This document shows, in pieces, positions 1-8,950 of a DNA stretch of 15,676 nucleotides (position 1 is the first letter of the stretch; the number at the start of each line of letters is the position of its first letter). The translations under genes and the position numbers were made by a program. The DNA is from an uncultured Ruminococcus sp. Its GTDB lineage: Bacteria > Bacillota > Clostridia > Oscillospirales > Ruminococcaceae. The stretch is taken from contig CAMWUB010000008.1 of assembly GCA_947177345.1 (NCBI GenBank), forward strand, positions 1-15,676, read 5' to 3'. The notes below the pieces were generated by a model. It had not been told where the DNA came from, did no database searches, and worked only from the letters and a program-made list of their open reading frames with translations.

Positions 1-27
1 AGTATATTTTATTAAAAAACTTTTCTG

Positions 28-49
28 TTTTTGTATAATAATACAAAAA
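28..49. other. AT-rich inverted repeat upstream of rpoB
   Basis: A perfect 9-bp inverted repeat (TTTTTGTAT at 28-36, ATACAAAAA at 41-49) with a 4-base loop lies in the AT-rich stretch before the rpoB promoter. It could be the remnant of a weak terminator for a gene to the left, but the stem has only one G-C pair and may be chance in AT-rich DNA. I see no gene in bases 1-105. Confidence 0.25.
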
Positions 50-105
50 ATAATGCATGATTTTTCCGGCAAATCAGCATTTTTTACAAAAATTCCTGTA
101 CCCTA

Positions 106-134
106 TTGACATTTATGTTATAATGTATTATAAT
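106..134 (+). promoter_or_regulatory. Sigma-A-type promoter of rpoB-rpoC
   Basis: TTGACA at 106-111 and TATAAT at 129-134 are separated by exactly 17 bases, a perfect match to the housekeeping sigma-A consensus. Transcription would start near 141, giving an untranslated leader of about 190 nt before the rpoB ATG at 331. A dedicated strong promoter here suggests that rpoBC is not only read through from upstream ribosomal protein genes, although the upstream gene is outside the window. Confidence 0.85.
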
Positions 135-176
135 TTTATAATGTATCGGTATGGAATAATACCCTATTATCTGTTA

Positions 177-246
177 TTATATCACACCGGAAAAGACTTG
201 TCAATAGTTTTATGAAAAATTTTTCAGTTTATCCGCTGTGATATAA
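177..246 (+). promoter_or_regulatory. Long stem in the rpoB mRNA leader
   Basis: Bases 177-191 (TTATATCACACCGGA) and 232-246 (TCCGCTGTGATATAA) are complementary at 14 of 15 positions, with one C-C mismatch and a 40-base apical region that contains the palindrome GAAAAATTTTTC (214-225). The stem lies wholly within the predicted rpoB transcript. A stem this long is unlikely by chance and suggests an RNA structure affecting rpoBC expression or mRNA stability. I do not recognise it as a known riboswitch or ribosomal protein leader. Confidence 0.5.
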
Positions 247-261
247 AATCCGTTCGTCAAT

Positions 262-300
262 GACCTGTCCGTTTTCTGAATTTCCGGAATATGACAGGTC
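262..300 (+). promoter_or_regulatory. Leader hairpin just upstream of the rpoB RBS
   Basis: GACCTGTC at 262-269 pairs perfectly with GACAGGTC at 293-300. The 23-base loop contains the palindrome TTCCGGAA (282-289). The hairpin ends 15 bases before the rpoB Shine-Dalgarno sequence (AAGGAGG, 316-322). No U-tract follows, so it is not an intrinsic terminator as it stands. It might be a regulatory or processing hairpin; the function is unknown. Confidence 0.4.
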
Positions 301-330
301 TGAATATCCAAAAATAAGGAGGTTCCGCCT

Positions 331-3300
331 ATGGTGAATGTTACACCTAAAAAGCTGGGAAAGAATGTCAGAATGAGTTTCGGTAAAATTACTGAACCTC
401 TTGAAATGCCTAACCTCATAGAAGTGCAGAAAAATTCTTATAGATGGTTCAGGGAAGAGGGTCTGCGTGAAGTTTTCCGTGATATGACCGCCATTACAGA
501 CTATAATGGAAATCTCGTTCTGAATTTCAACAACTACAGGTTTGATACAGAACCTAAATACACCCTCGCAGAATGTAAATCAAGAGGTGCTACTTATCAG
601 GTGGCTATGAGGGCTACTGCTACTCTTACCAACAATGAAACAGGGGCTGTCAGTGAAAGCGAAATCTATATGGGTGACTTCCCATTGATGACAGACAGCG
701 GAACTTTTGTCATAAACGGTGCAGAACGTGTTATAGTTTCTCAGCTTGTGCGTTCACCTGGTGTATACTACGCTTTTGAAAAAGACAAGACCGGTAAAGA
801 CCTTTTTAATACTACAGTCATTCCTAACCGTGGTGCATGGCTTGAATATGAAATGGATTCAAATGACGTAGTCTATGTACGTATCGACAAAAACAGAAAA
901 ATTCCGATAACTACATTCATAAGAGCCTTGGGTGTCGGTTCAGACGAGGAAATCTATGAAATGTTCGGTGAAGATGACAGGCTTAAACAGACTATTCTTC
1001 AGAAAGACGGTACTAAAAACAATTCAGATGCTCTTATTGATGTATATAAAAAGCTCCGTCCAGGTGAACCGCCGACCGTTGAAAGTGCGTTGACACACCT
1101 TAATAATCTGTTTTTCGATGCTAAAAGATATGATTTGTGTCGTTTCGGACGATACAAATATAACAAAAAATTAGGTATCGCCTCCCGACTTGCCGGTCAT
1201 ACACTCGCACAGCCGGTAATCAATCCAATGACCGGCGAGATTATGGCAGATGCCGGTGAAACTATCCTTTATGATAAAGCCTGTGAAATCGAACAGGCTG
1301 GCGTTTATTATGCATTCGTAAACGTCGAAGTAAAGGAATATTTCAAAAATGAACGTGATGAAACTGAAATCCGTATGGTTGAAAAAGTCGCTAAGATTAT
1401 CGGTAACGGTATGGTTGACATTAACGGCTATATTGATTTTGACGCTGAAAAATACGGAATAAATGAAAAAGTTTCGTTTAAAGTTCTCCGTGAAATACTT
1501 GAAACTTCCGCTGACAGCGACGAAGTAGAAGAAAACGTCAAGAAACGTGCCGACGAACTCGTACCTAAACACATTATTTTAGATGATATTTTTGCTACTA
1601 TCAGTTACTTCCTGAATCTCTGTGAGGGTGTCGGAACTGTCGACGATATAGACCATCTCGGCAACAGACGTATCCGTTCAGTAGGCGAATTATTACAGAA
1701 TCAGTTCAGAATCGGTTACGCACGTATGGAACGTAGTATACGTGAAAGAATGAACATTCAGACACAGGACGTAACAGCACTTACACCACAGTCGCTTATA
1801 AATATAAGACCTATTTCCTCCGCAATGAAAGAATTTTTCTGTTCCTCACCTCTTTCGCAGTTCATGGACCAGAACAACCCTCTTTCAGAACTCACACATA
1901 AAAGACGTTTATCGGCACTCGGTCCTGGTGGTCTTTCAAGAGATCGTGCAGGCTTTGAAGTCCGTGACGTTCACTACAGCCATTACGGCAGAATGTGTCC
2001 TATTGAAACCCCTGAAGGTCCTAATATCGGACTTATTTCATACCTTGCTACTTTTGCAAGAATAAACGAATACGGTTTTATAGAAGCTCCGTACAGACGT
2101 GTTGACAAGACAACAGGTATTGTAACAAACGAAGTTATCTACATGACAGCCGACGTTGAAGACAATTATGTAGTTGCTCAGGCGAATGAGCCTCTTACGG
2201 AAGACGGCAAACTTAAAAGACCTCGTGTTAATGCAAGATACCGTGACCAGATTCTTGAATGCGAACGTGAAAAAGTCGATTTCATGGACGTTTCGCCGAA
2301 AATGGTTGTATCTGTTGCAACTTCAATGATACCGTTCCTCGAAAACGACGACGCTAACCGTGCGTTAATGGGTTCAAATATGCAGAAACAAGCCGTACCG
2401 CTCCTCAAGACTGAAAGACCGTTTGTAGGTACTGGTATGGAATACAAAGCCGCTGTTGACTCCGGTGTATGTATCGTCGCAGAACGTGACGGAAAAATTT
2501 CATACGTAGATGCCGACAGAATCCATATGATTGACGATACCGGCATAGAACACAAATACGAACTCACTAAATTCAAGCGTTCAAATCAGGGTACTTGCGT
2601 AAATCAGAAACCGATTGTTTCAGCTGGTGAAATAGTCAAGAAAGGTCAGGTACTCGCTGACGGTCCTGCTACTGCTGACGGTGAAATTTCACTCGGTAAG
2701 AATGCTCTTATCGGATTCATGACATGGGAAGGTTACAACTATGAAGATGCTGTACTTCTCAATGAAAGACTCGTCCGTGAAGATGTATTTACTTCAGTGC
2801 ATATTGAAGAATACGAAATTGAATGTCGTGATACAAAGTTAGGACCGGAAGAAATTACAAGAGATATTCCAAACGTGGGCGATGATGCTCTTGCAAATCT
2901 CGACGAAAACGGTATTATCCGTATCGGTTCGGAAGTAAATTCCGGTGATATTCTCGTAGGTAAAGTTACTCCGAAAGGTGAAACAGAACTTACAGCAGAA
3001 GAACGCCTGCTCCGTGCTATTTTCGGCGAAAAGGCTCGTGAAGTACGTGATAACTCCCTTAAAGTTCCGCATGGTGCATCTGGTGTTATCGTAGATGTAA
3101 AAGTATTCACACGTGAAAACTGTGACGAACTCAGTGCGGGTGTAAATATGCGTGTTATCTGCTATATCGCACAGAAACGTAAAATCACAGTCGGCGATAA
3201 AATGGCTGGTAGACACGGTAACAAGGGTGTTGTTTCCAGAATACTTCCGGAAGAAGATATGCCATTCCTCCCCGACGGTACACCACTCGATATAGTTCTT

Positions 3301-4236
3301 AATCCTCTCGGCGTTCCGTCCCGTATGAATATAGGTCAGGTTCTCGAAGTACATCTCGGTATGGCTTGTAAGGCTCTCGGCTGGCACATCATGACCCCTG
3401 TTTTCGACGGTGCACACGAAGACGACATAAGAGAATGTTTCAAAAAGGCTGCCGAATACAACAACGAACATCATGAAGATGATTTTGAACTTAAAGCCAT
3501 GGATAAGGTTATCAATCCGAAAGCCCTCGAATTTACTGAAGATTGTAAGTTCACACTTTATGACGGCAGAACCGGTGAAAAGTTCGATAATCGTGTAACA
3601 GTCGGATATATGTATTATCTGAAACTTCACCACCTTGTTGACGATAAAATTCATGCACGTTCTGTAGGACCTTACGCACTCGTAACACAACAGCCACTCG
3701 GTGGTAAGGCACAGTTCGGTGGTCAGCGTTTCGGTGAAATGGAAGTATGGGCTTTAGAGGCTTATGGTGCTGCCTATACTCTTCAGGAAATACTCACCGT
3801 TAAATCAGACGATACACTCGGACGTGTAAACACATACGAGGCTATCGTAAAAGGTCAGAACGTACCTACACCTGGTATTCCGGAATCATTCAAGGTTCTT
3901 ATCAAGGAAATGCAGTCGCTTTGTCTCGACGTGAAAGTACTTGACATAAATCAGGAAGAAATTGACCTTAAACAGAATTTCGACGACGATGACCCGATAC
4001 CATCACGTGATAATACCTCATTCGCTGACGAAAAAACAGATGATAATACTGATTATTCAGACGATGATATCAGAGACGAAGGCTTCACTTTAGATGATGA
4101 CGAAAGCAGTGACTCCGATGACTCAGAAGACTATACAGATGATGAATTTTCTTTTGATGATGATGAGCTTGTTATCGACGACGACAGCGAACTTTTCGAC
4201 AGTTTTGACCTTGATGACCCCTCCGGTGAGGACTAA
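331..4236 (+). CDS. rpoB: DNA-directed RNA polymerase subunit beta (RpoB)
   Basis: This is the beta subunit of RNA polymerase, which forms one pincer of the enzyme and part of its active centre in the cytoplasm. The start at 331 is supported by AAGGAGG at 316-322 with an 8-base spacer. The rifampicin-binding cluster is intact: SQFMDQNN around residues 509-516 and LTHKRRLSALGPGG around 521-534. D513, H523 and S528 match E. coli D516, H526 and S531, so no classical rifampicin-resistance change is visible. The active-site motif GDKMAGRHGNKG is at 955-966, with K957 and K965 as the conserved lysines. At 1301 residues it is longer than many Firmicute RpoB proteins (B. subtilis about 1190). The excess is mainly a tail at 1217-1301 in which 41 of 85 residues are Asp or Glu and only 3 are basic. 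It heads an operon with rpoC, 92 bases downstream. Confidence 0.98.
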   Translation: MVNVTPKKLGKNVRMSFGKITEPLEMPNLIEVQKNSYRWFREEGLREVFRDMTAITDYNGNLVLNFNNYRFDTEPKYTLAECKSRGATYQVAMRATATLTNNETGAVSESEIYMGDFPLMTDSGTFVINGAERVIVSQLVRSPGVYYAFEKDKTGKDLFNTTVIPNRGAWLEYEMDSNDVVYVRIDKNRKIPITTFIRALGVGSDEEIYEMFGEDDRLKQTILQKDGTKNNSDALIDVYKKLRPGEPPTVESALTHLNNLFFDAKRYDLCRFGRYKYNKKLGIASRLAGHTLAQPVINPMTGEIMADAGETILYDKACEIEQAGVYYAFVNVEVKEYFKNERDETEIRMVEKVAKIIGNGMVDINGYIDFDAEKYGINEKVSFKVLREILETSADSDEVEENVKKRADELVPKHIILDDIFATISYFLNLCEGVGTVDDIDHLGNRRIRSVGELLQNQFRIGYARMERSIRERMNIQTQDVTALTPQSLINIRPISSAMKEFFCSSPLSQFMDQNNPLSELTHKRRLSALGPGGLSRDRAGFEVRDVHYSHYGRMCPIETPEGPNIGLISYLATFARINEYGFIEAPYRRVDKTTGIVTNEVIYMTADVEDNYVVAQANEPLTEDGKLKRPRVNARYRDQILECEREKVDFMDVSPKMVVSVATSMIPFLENDDANRALMGSNMQKQAVPLLKTERPFVGTGMEYKAAVDSGVCIVAERDGKISYVDADRIHMIDDTGIEHKYELTKFKRSNQGTCVNQKPIVSAGEIVKKGQVLADGPATADGEISLGKNALIGFMTWEGYNYEDAVLLNERLVREDVFTSVHIEEYEIECRDTKLGPEEITRDIPNVGDDALANLDENGIIRIGSEVNSGDILVGKVTPKGETELTAEERLLRAIFGEKAREVRDNSLKVPHGASGVIVDVKVFTRENCDELSAGVNMRVICYIAQKRKITVGDKMAGRHGNKGVVSRILPEEDMPFLPDGTPLDIVLNPLGVPSRMNIGQVLEVHLGMACKALGWHIMTPVFDGAHEDDIRECFKKAAEYNNEHHEDDFELKAMDKVINPKALEFTEDCKFTLYDGRTGEKFDNRVTVGYMYYLKLHHLVDDKIHARSVGPYALVTQQPLGGKAQFGGQRFGEMEVWALEAYGAAYTLQEILTVKSDDTLGRVNTYEAIVKGQNVPTPGIPESFKVLIKEMQSLCLDVKVLDINQEEIDLKQNFDDDDPIPSRDNTSFADEKTDDNTDYSDDDIRDEGFTLDDDESSDSDDSEDYTDDEFSFDDDELVIDDDSELFDSFDLDDPSGED

Positions 4237-4261
4237 TATTCATACGTATCATAATGCCGTA

Positions 4262-4293
4262 TACAGAACCGCCACATTAATGACGGTTCTGTA
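4262..4293 (+). other. Hairpin between rpoB and rpoC
   Basis: TACAGAACCG (4262-4271) and CGGTTCTGTA (4284-4293) form a perfect 10-bp stem with a 12-base loop. It sits 25 bases after the rpoB stop and 22 bases before the rpoC Shine-Dalgarno sequence (AGGAGG, 4316-4321). The next bases are mixed and contain no T run, so it does not look like a full terminator. A processing site or mRNA stabiliser is possible. Confidence 0.5.
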
Positions 4294-4328
4294 CTGCGGA
4301 TTACCTTTATTTTGCAGGAGGTAGCAGT

Positions 4329-5417
4329 TTGGAATTTAATACTTTTGAATCAATAAAAATCGGTCTTGCTTCACCTGAACAAATCAGAAGCTGGTCTTAT
4401 GGCATTGTTGAAAGACCTGAAACTATAAATTACAGAACTCAGAAACCTGAAAGAGATGGTTTATTCTGTGAAAGAATCTTCGGACCAACTAAAGACTGGG
4501 AATGTCACTGCGGTAAGTTTAAGAAAATACGCTTTAAGGGCAAAATCTGTGACCGCTGTGGTGTTGAAGTAACAAGGGCAAGGGTACGCCGTGAAAGAAT
4601 GGGTCATATTGAACTCGCCGCCCCCGTTTCACATATCTGGTATTTCAAGGGTACGCCGTCGAGAATCGGACAGGTACTTGAAGTATCGCAGAAACGTCTT
4701 GAAGAAGTTCTTTACTTTACAAAATATATCGTCATTGACCCCGGTAACACTGACCTGATAAAAAAGCAGATGCTCTCTGAAAAAGAGTACTTCTCGTATC
4801 TCGAAAAATACGGCGAGGACTTCAAAGCAGAAATGGGTGCGGAAGCTATCAAGAAACTTTTGCACGAATATGACCCAGAAAGATTCGACGCACATAAAAA
4901 ACGCCTCGTTGATATGGGTAAAATCTATATCGGAACTAAAAAAGTTCACTGTACAAACAAGCCTACTGAATGTACCTGTGACGAGTGTATGAAATTTGCA
5001 AGTCTTATTGACGTTGAATGGAAAAATAATATTGAACTCGTTGCAGATGACCTCAAAGCTGAATTAGTCGGCTTGCCGTCCGGACAGAAAAAAGTAAAGC
5101 TCCTGAAGAGATTACAGATTATCGAGGCTTTCAGACTTTCCGGCAATAAGCCTGAATGGATGATACTTGATGCTGTTCCGGTTATTCCGCCTGACCTCAG
5201 ACCGATGATTATGCTTGACGGCGGACGTTATGCAACATCTGACTTAAATGACCTCTACAGACGTGTCATAAACAGAAATAACCGTCTGAAAAGAATGCTG
5301 GAACTTGATGCCCCTGATATTATCGTAAGAAATGAAAAAAGAATGTTGCAGGAAGCGGTAAGTTTAAGAAAATACGCTTTAAGGGCAAAATCTGTGACCG
5401 CTGTGGTGTTGAAGTAA
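4329..5417 (+). CDS. rpoC: RNA polymerase subunit beta', N-terminal part, broken by duplication
   Basis: This is the first part of the beta' subunit, which carries the catalytic magnesium site of RNA polymerase. Translation starts at TTG (4329), 7 bases after AGGAGG (4316-4321); the encoded N-terminus MEFNTFESIKIGLA is typical of beta'. The N-terminal zinc finger is complete (C59, C61, C74, C77). Residues 1 to about 343 are genuine RpoC, reaching the region just before the catalytic domain. At 5355-5356 the sequence jumps back to a second copy of 4510 onward, in the wrong frame, and ends after about 19 unrelated residues at 5417. This piece lacks the catalytic NADFDGD motif and could not work alone. 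If one 845-bp copy is removed, the frame joins the piece ending at 8893 into one 1239-residue protein. Confidence 0.9.
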   Translation: MEFNTFESIKIGLASPEQIRSWSYGIVERPETINYRTQKPERDGLFCERIFGPTKDWECHCGKFKKIRFKGKICDRCGVEVTRARVRRERMGHIELAAPVSHIWYFKGTPSRIGQVLEVSQKRLEEVLYFTKYIVIDPGNTDLIKKQMLSEKEYFSYLEKYGEDFKAEMGAEAIKKLLHEYDPERFDAHKKRLVDMGKIYIGTKKVHCTNKPTECTCDECMKFASLIDVEWKNNIELVADDLKAELVGLPSGQKKVKLLKRLQIIEAFRLSGNKPEWMILDAVPVIPPDLRPMIMLDGGRYATSDLNDLYRRVINRNNRLKRMLELDAPDIIVRNEKRMLQEAVSLRKYALRAKSVTAVVLK

Positions 5418-6199
5418 CAAGGGCAAGGGTACGCCGTGAAAGAATGGGTCATATTGAACTCGCCGCCCCCGTTTCACATATCTGGTATTTCAAGGGTACG
5501 CCGTCGAGAATCGGACAGGTACTTGAAGTATCGCAGAAACGTCTTGAAGAAGTTCTTTACTTTACAAAATATATCGTCATTGACCCCGGTAACACTGACC
5601 TGATAAAAAAGCAGATGCTCTCTGAAAAAGAGTACTTCTCGTATCTCGAAAAATACGGCGAGGACTTCAAAGCAGAAATGGGTGCGGAAGCTATCAAGAA
5701 ACTTTTGCACGAATATGACCCAGAAAGATTCGACGCACATAAAAAACGCCTCGTTGATATGGGTAAAATCTATATCGGAACTAAAAAAGTTCACTGTACA
5801 AACAAGCCTACTGAATGTACCTGTGACGAGTGTATGAAATTTGCAAGTCTTATTGACGTTGAATGGAAAAATAATATTGAACTCGTTGCAGATGACCTCA
5901 AAGCTGAATTAGTCGGCTTGCCGTCCGGACAGAAAAAAGTAAAGCTCCTGAAGAGATTACAGATTATCGAGGCTTTCAGACTTTCCGGCAATAAGCCTGA
6001 ATGGATGATACTTGATGCTGTTCCGGTTATTCCGCCTGACCTCAGACCGATGATTATGCTTGACGGCGGACGTTATGCAACATCTGACTTAAATGACCTC
6101 TACAGACGTGTCATAAACAGAAATAACCGTCTGAAAAGAATGCTGGAACTTGATGCCCCTGATATTATCGTAAGAAATGAAAAAAGAATGTTGCAGGAA
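4510..6199 (+). repeat. 845-bp direct tandem duplication inside rpoC
   Basis: Copy 1 is 4510-5354 and copy 2 is 5355-6199. The protein read in the native frame, including the 66- and 106-codon antisense frames, is the same in both copies, so the copies look identical. The junction reads GGAAGCGGTAAG, fusing the end of copy 1 (GGAAGC, followed by TGTTG in the true continuation at 6202) to the start (CTGC then GGTAAG at 4512). The two sides share only the dinucleotide GC. The unit is 3x281+2 bases, so it shifts the frame and splits rpoC. Perfect identity, minimal end homology and disruption of an essential gene all favour an assembly artefact over a fixed biological duplication. Confidence 0.95.
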
Positions 6200-8893
6200 G
6201 CTGTTGACGCTCTCATAGATAATGGCAGGCATGGAAGACCTGTTACCGGTCCTAATAACCGTGCTTTGAAATCACTTTCCGATATGCTGAAAGGTAAACA
6301 GGGACGTTTCAGACAGAATCTTCTCGGTAAACGTGTTGACTATTCCGGACGTTCCGTTATTGTAGTAGGTCCTGAACTGAAAATGTATCAGTGCGGACTT
6401 CCTAAGGAAATGGCTCTCGAACTTTTCAAGCCGTTCGTACTGAAAAGACTTGTCGATAAAAAGGCAATCGCAAATATAAAGAGTGCAAGAAAACTCATAG
6501 ACCGTGCCGACAATAAGGTATGGGACGCACTCGAAGACGTAATAAAAGACCACCCTGTTATGCTGAACAGAGCTCCCACACTCCACAGACTTGGTATACA
6601 GGCATTTGAACCGATTCTCGTTGAAGGACGTGCAATAAAACTTCACCCGCTTGTATGCTCCGCATTTAACGCCGATTTCGACGGTGACCAGATGGCTGTA
6701 CATCTTCCGCTGTCAGCAGAGGCACAGGCAGAGGCACGTTTCCTTATGCTTGCCGCAAATAACCTCTTAAAACCCTCTGACGGTAAACCGGTAGCTGTTC
6801 CGTCGCAGGATATGGTATTAGGTTCTTACTATCTTACAATGGCTAAACCAGGTGAAATAGGTGAGGGAAAAGTTTTCCGTGATGTCAATGAAGCACTCAT
6901 GGCATATCAGGAACACGACGTTTCACTTCACGCAAATATCAAGGTAAAAATCACCAAAGATATAGGCGATAAGAAAGTATCTAAAATAATAGATGCCACA
7001 GTCGGAAGACTTATCTTCAATGAAAATATCCCGCAGAATCTCGGTTACGTCGACAGAACCAATTCAGACAAGCAGTTTGACCTTGAAATTGCGTTCCTCG
7101 TAGGCAAAAAACAGCTTTCAAACATCATAGAACGCTGTATAAAGATTCACGGTACTACAACTACTTCCGAAGTACTCGACAGAATAAAGGCATTAGGATA
7201 TAAATATTCCACACGGGCAGCCCTTACGGTTGCAGTATGTGATGCTTCTATCCCACCGGAAAAGAAACAGATACTCGCAAATGCCGACGCTGAAGTTGAA
7301 CAGATTACAAATGAATACGAATTTGGTTATATTTCCGCACAGGAAAAAACCAAGAAAATAATATCCCTCTGGACGAATACCACCGACGAAGTAACAAAGA
7401 AACTTAAAGAAAACTTTGACCCATACAATCCTATATGGATGATGGCAGATTCCGGTGCGAGAGGTTCTATCTCACAGATTAGACAGCTTGCCGGTATGCG
7501 TGGACTTATCGCAAATACTTCCGGTACAGTTATTGAAATTCCTATCCGTGCTAATTACCGTGAGGGTCTTAACATTCTCGAATACTTCATAGCCTCACGA
7601 GGTGCAAGAAAAGGTCTTGCCGATACCGCATTACGTACAGCCGACTCCGGTTATCTTACACGTCGACTTGTTGACGTTTCACAGGACGTTATCATACGTG
7701 AGGAAGATTGCGGTACTACTGAGGGTATCGAAGTTTACGAAATCAAGAACGGTAATGAAGTTGTAGAACCATTCATAGAAAGACTTGTCGGAAGATACCT
7801 GTCTGAAGACCTTAAGGACGAATCCGGCGAACTTATTATATCACGTAACAAACTTATCACAGATGCCGATGCTAAAAAGATTATTGAAGCCGGTATAGAA
7901 AAAATAAAAATACGTTCTGTACTCCAGTGTAAAGCACGTACCGGAGTATGTGCTAAGTGTTATGGTGCGAACCTCGCAAATAATAACGTCGTTGCTGTCG
8001 GCGAAGCTGTCGGCGTAATTGCCGCACAGTCAATCGGCGAACCAGGTACACAGCTTACTATGCGTACTTTCCACACAGGTGGTGTTGCCTCCGCAGATGC
8101 CGAAGACATCACACAGGGTCTTCCACGTGTTGAGGAACTCTTTGAAAGCAGAAGACCTAAGGGGGCGGCAATTCTTTCGAGAATTTCCGGAACTATCCAC
8201 ATTGAAGAAGTTAAAACAACACAGAACATCATAGTAACAAACGAAGAAACCGGCGAAACTGAAAATTATATGATACCATATAATCTCAAAATCAGAGTTG
8301 CTGAAGGTGATAAAATCGAAAAGGGTAAACGCCTCACTGAAGGTAATGTCTATCCGACTGATATTCTTAATATACTCGGTACGCTTGACGTACAGAACTA
8401 TATCATAAACGAAGTACAGAAAGTATATCGTCTTCAGGGTGTTGACATCAACGACAAACACATTGAAGTAATTGTACGTCAGATGCTCCGTAAGGTCAAG
8501 GTTGAGGAAACCGGAAGCAGTTACCTGCTCCCCGGAAATCTCGTTGACAGAAAAGAAATTGATATCATCAATGACGAACTTCAGGCTCGTATTGATGCCG
8601 GTGAATACGGTTTACAGCTTGTACAGACAAGTCCGGTACTTCAGGGTATAACAAAAGCCTCGTCCAATTCCGACAGCTTTATGTCTGCTGCATCATTCCA
8701 GGAGACCACAAAGGCACTCACAGACGCAGCTATCAGAGGCAAGAGCGACAAACTTCTCGGACTTAAAGAAAACGTTATTATCGGTAAACTTATTCCTGCC
8801 GGTACTGGTATGGAGTGTTACGGACACGTCAAAGTCGTTAAAAACGAATCATACGTTGAACACAATACTCCACCGATTGCACCTATAGTATAA
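5444..8893 (+). CDS. rpoC: RNA polymerase subunit beta', main catalytic part
   Basis: This is the rest of the beta' subunit. The ATG at 5444 is an internal methionine (residue 91 of the intact protein), not a real start. The native frame is already open from 5357, inside the zinc finger of the duplicated copy. Using numbering for the repaired 1239-residue protein, the catalytic motif NADFDGD is at 499-505 with metal-binding D501, D503 and D505. The second zinc site is C846, C919, C926 and C929, with spacing close to E. coli C814/C888/C895/C898. The bridge-helix and trigger-loop region begins near Q952 (QSIGEPGTQLTMRTFHTGG). The C-terminus looks complete and is followed by a strong terminator. 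All key residues are present, so the organism very probably has an intact rpoC and the break lies in this assembly. Confidence 0.95.
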   Translation: MGHIELAAPVSHIWYFKGTPSRIGQVLEVSQKRLEEVLYFTKYIVIDPGNTDLIKKQMLSEKEYFSYLEKYGEDFKAEMGAEAIKKLLHEYDPERFDAHKKRLVDMGKIYIGTKKVHCTNKPTECTCDECMKFASLIDVEWKNNIELVADDLKAELVGLPSGQKKVKLLKRLQIIEAFRLSGNKPEWMILDAVPVIPPDLRPMIMLDGGRYATSDLNDLYRRVINRNNRLKRMLELDAPDIIVRNEKRMLQEAVDALIDNGRHGRPVTGPNNRALKSLSDMLKGKQGRFRQNLLGKRVDYSGRSVIVVGPELKMYQCGLPKEMALELFKPFVLKRLVDKKAIANIKSARKLIDRADNKVWDALEDVIKDHPVMLNRAPTLHRLGIQAFEPILVEGRAIKLHPLVCSAFNADFDGDQMAVHLPLSAEAQAEARFLMLAANNLLKPSDGKPVAVPSQDMVLGSYYLTMAKPGEIGEGKVFRDVNEALMAYQEHDVSLHANIKVKITKDIGDKKVSKIIDATVGRLIFNENIPQNLGYVDRTNSDKQFDLEIAFLVGKKQLSNIIERCIKIHGTTTTSEVLDRIKALGYKYSTRAALTVAVCDASIPPEKKQILANADAEVEQITNEYEFGYISAQEKTKKIISLWTNTTDEVTKKLKENFDPYNPIWMMADSGARGSISQIRQLAGMRGLIANTSGTVIEIPIRANYREGLNILEYFIASRGARKGLADTALRTADSGYLTRRLVDVSQDVIIREEDCGTTEGIEVYEIKNGNEVVEPFIERLVGRYLSEDLKDESGELIISRNKLITDADAKKIIEAGIEKIKIRSVLQCKARTGVCAKCYGANLANNNVVAVGEAVGVIAAQSIGEPGTQLTMRTFHTGGVASADAEDITQGLPRVEELFESRRPKGAAILSRISGTIHIEEVKTTQNIIVTNEETGETENYMIPYNLKIRVAEGDKIEKGKRLTEGNVYPTDILNILGTLDVQNYIINEVQKVYRLQGVDINDKHIEVIVRQMLRKVKVEETGSSYLLPGNLVDRKEIDIINDELQARIDAGEYGLQLVQTSPVLQGITKASSNSDSFMSAASFQETTKALTDAAIRGKSDKLLGLKENVIIGKLIPAGTGMECYGHVKVVKNESYVEHNTPPIAPIV

Positions 8894-8901
8894 AAAAATC
8901 A

Positions 8902-8933
8902 CCCCTCTGTTTAAAAACGGAGGGGATTTTTTT
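8902..8933. terminator. Bidirectional intrinsic terminator between convergent operons
   Basis: CCCCTC (8902-8907) pairs with GAGGGG (8920-8925). The stem extends inward through a G-U pair, a G-C pair and A-T pairs to a short A/T loop. Seven T bases follow on the plus strand (8927-8933). On the minus strand the hairpin is followed, after TGA, by a run of seven T (complement of 8892-8898). It lies 8 bases after the rpoC stop and 25 bases beyond the end of the convergent minus-strand operon, so it can serve both. Confidence 0.9.
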
Positions 8934-8950
8934 GCGTTTCGGGTGTTAAA

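Noticed and set aside
2839..3690. Long antisense open frame (283 codons) inside rpoB, and similar antisense frames in rpoB and rpoC
   Set aside because: They lie opposite strongly conserved RpoB/RpoC coding sequence, have low-complexity Phe/Thr/Ile-rich products and no recognisable domain; the antisense frame is open only because of codon bias.
5444..6200. A second rpoC-like gene or a true RpoC paralog
   Set aside because: The overlap with the first piece appears identical at DNA level and the two pieces join into one normal gene when a copy is removed, so this is one rpoC and not two.
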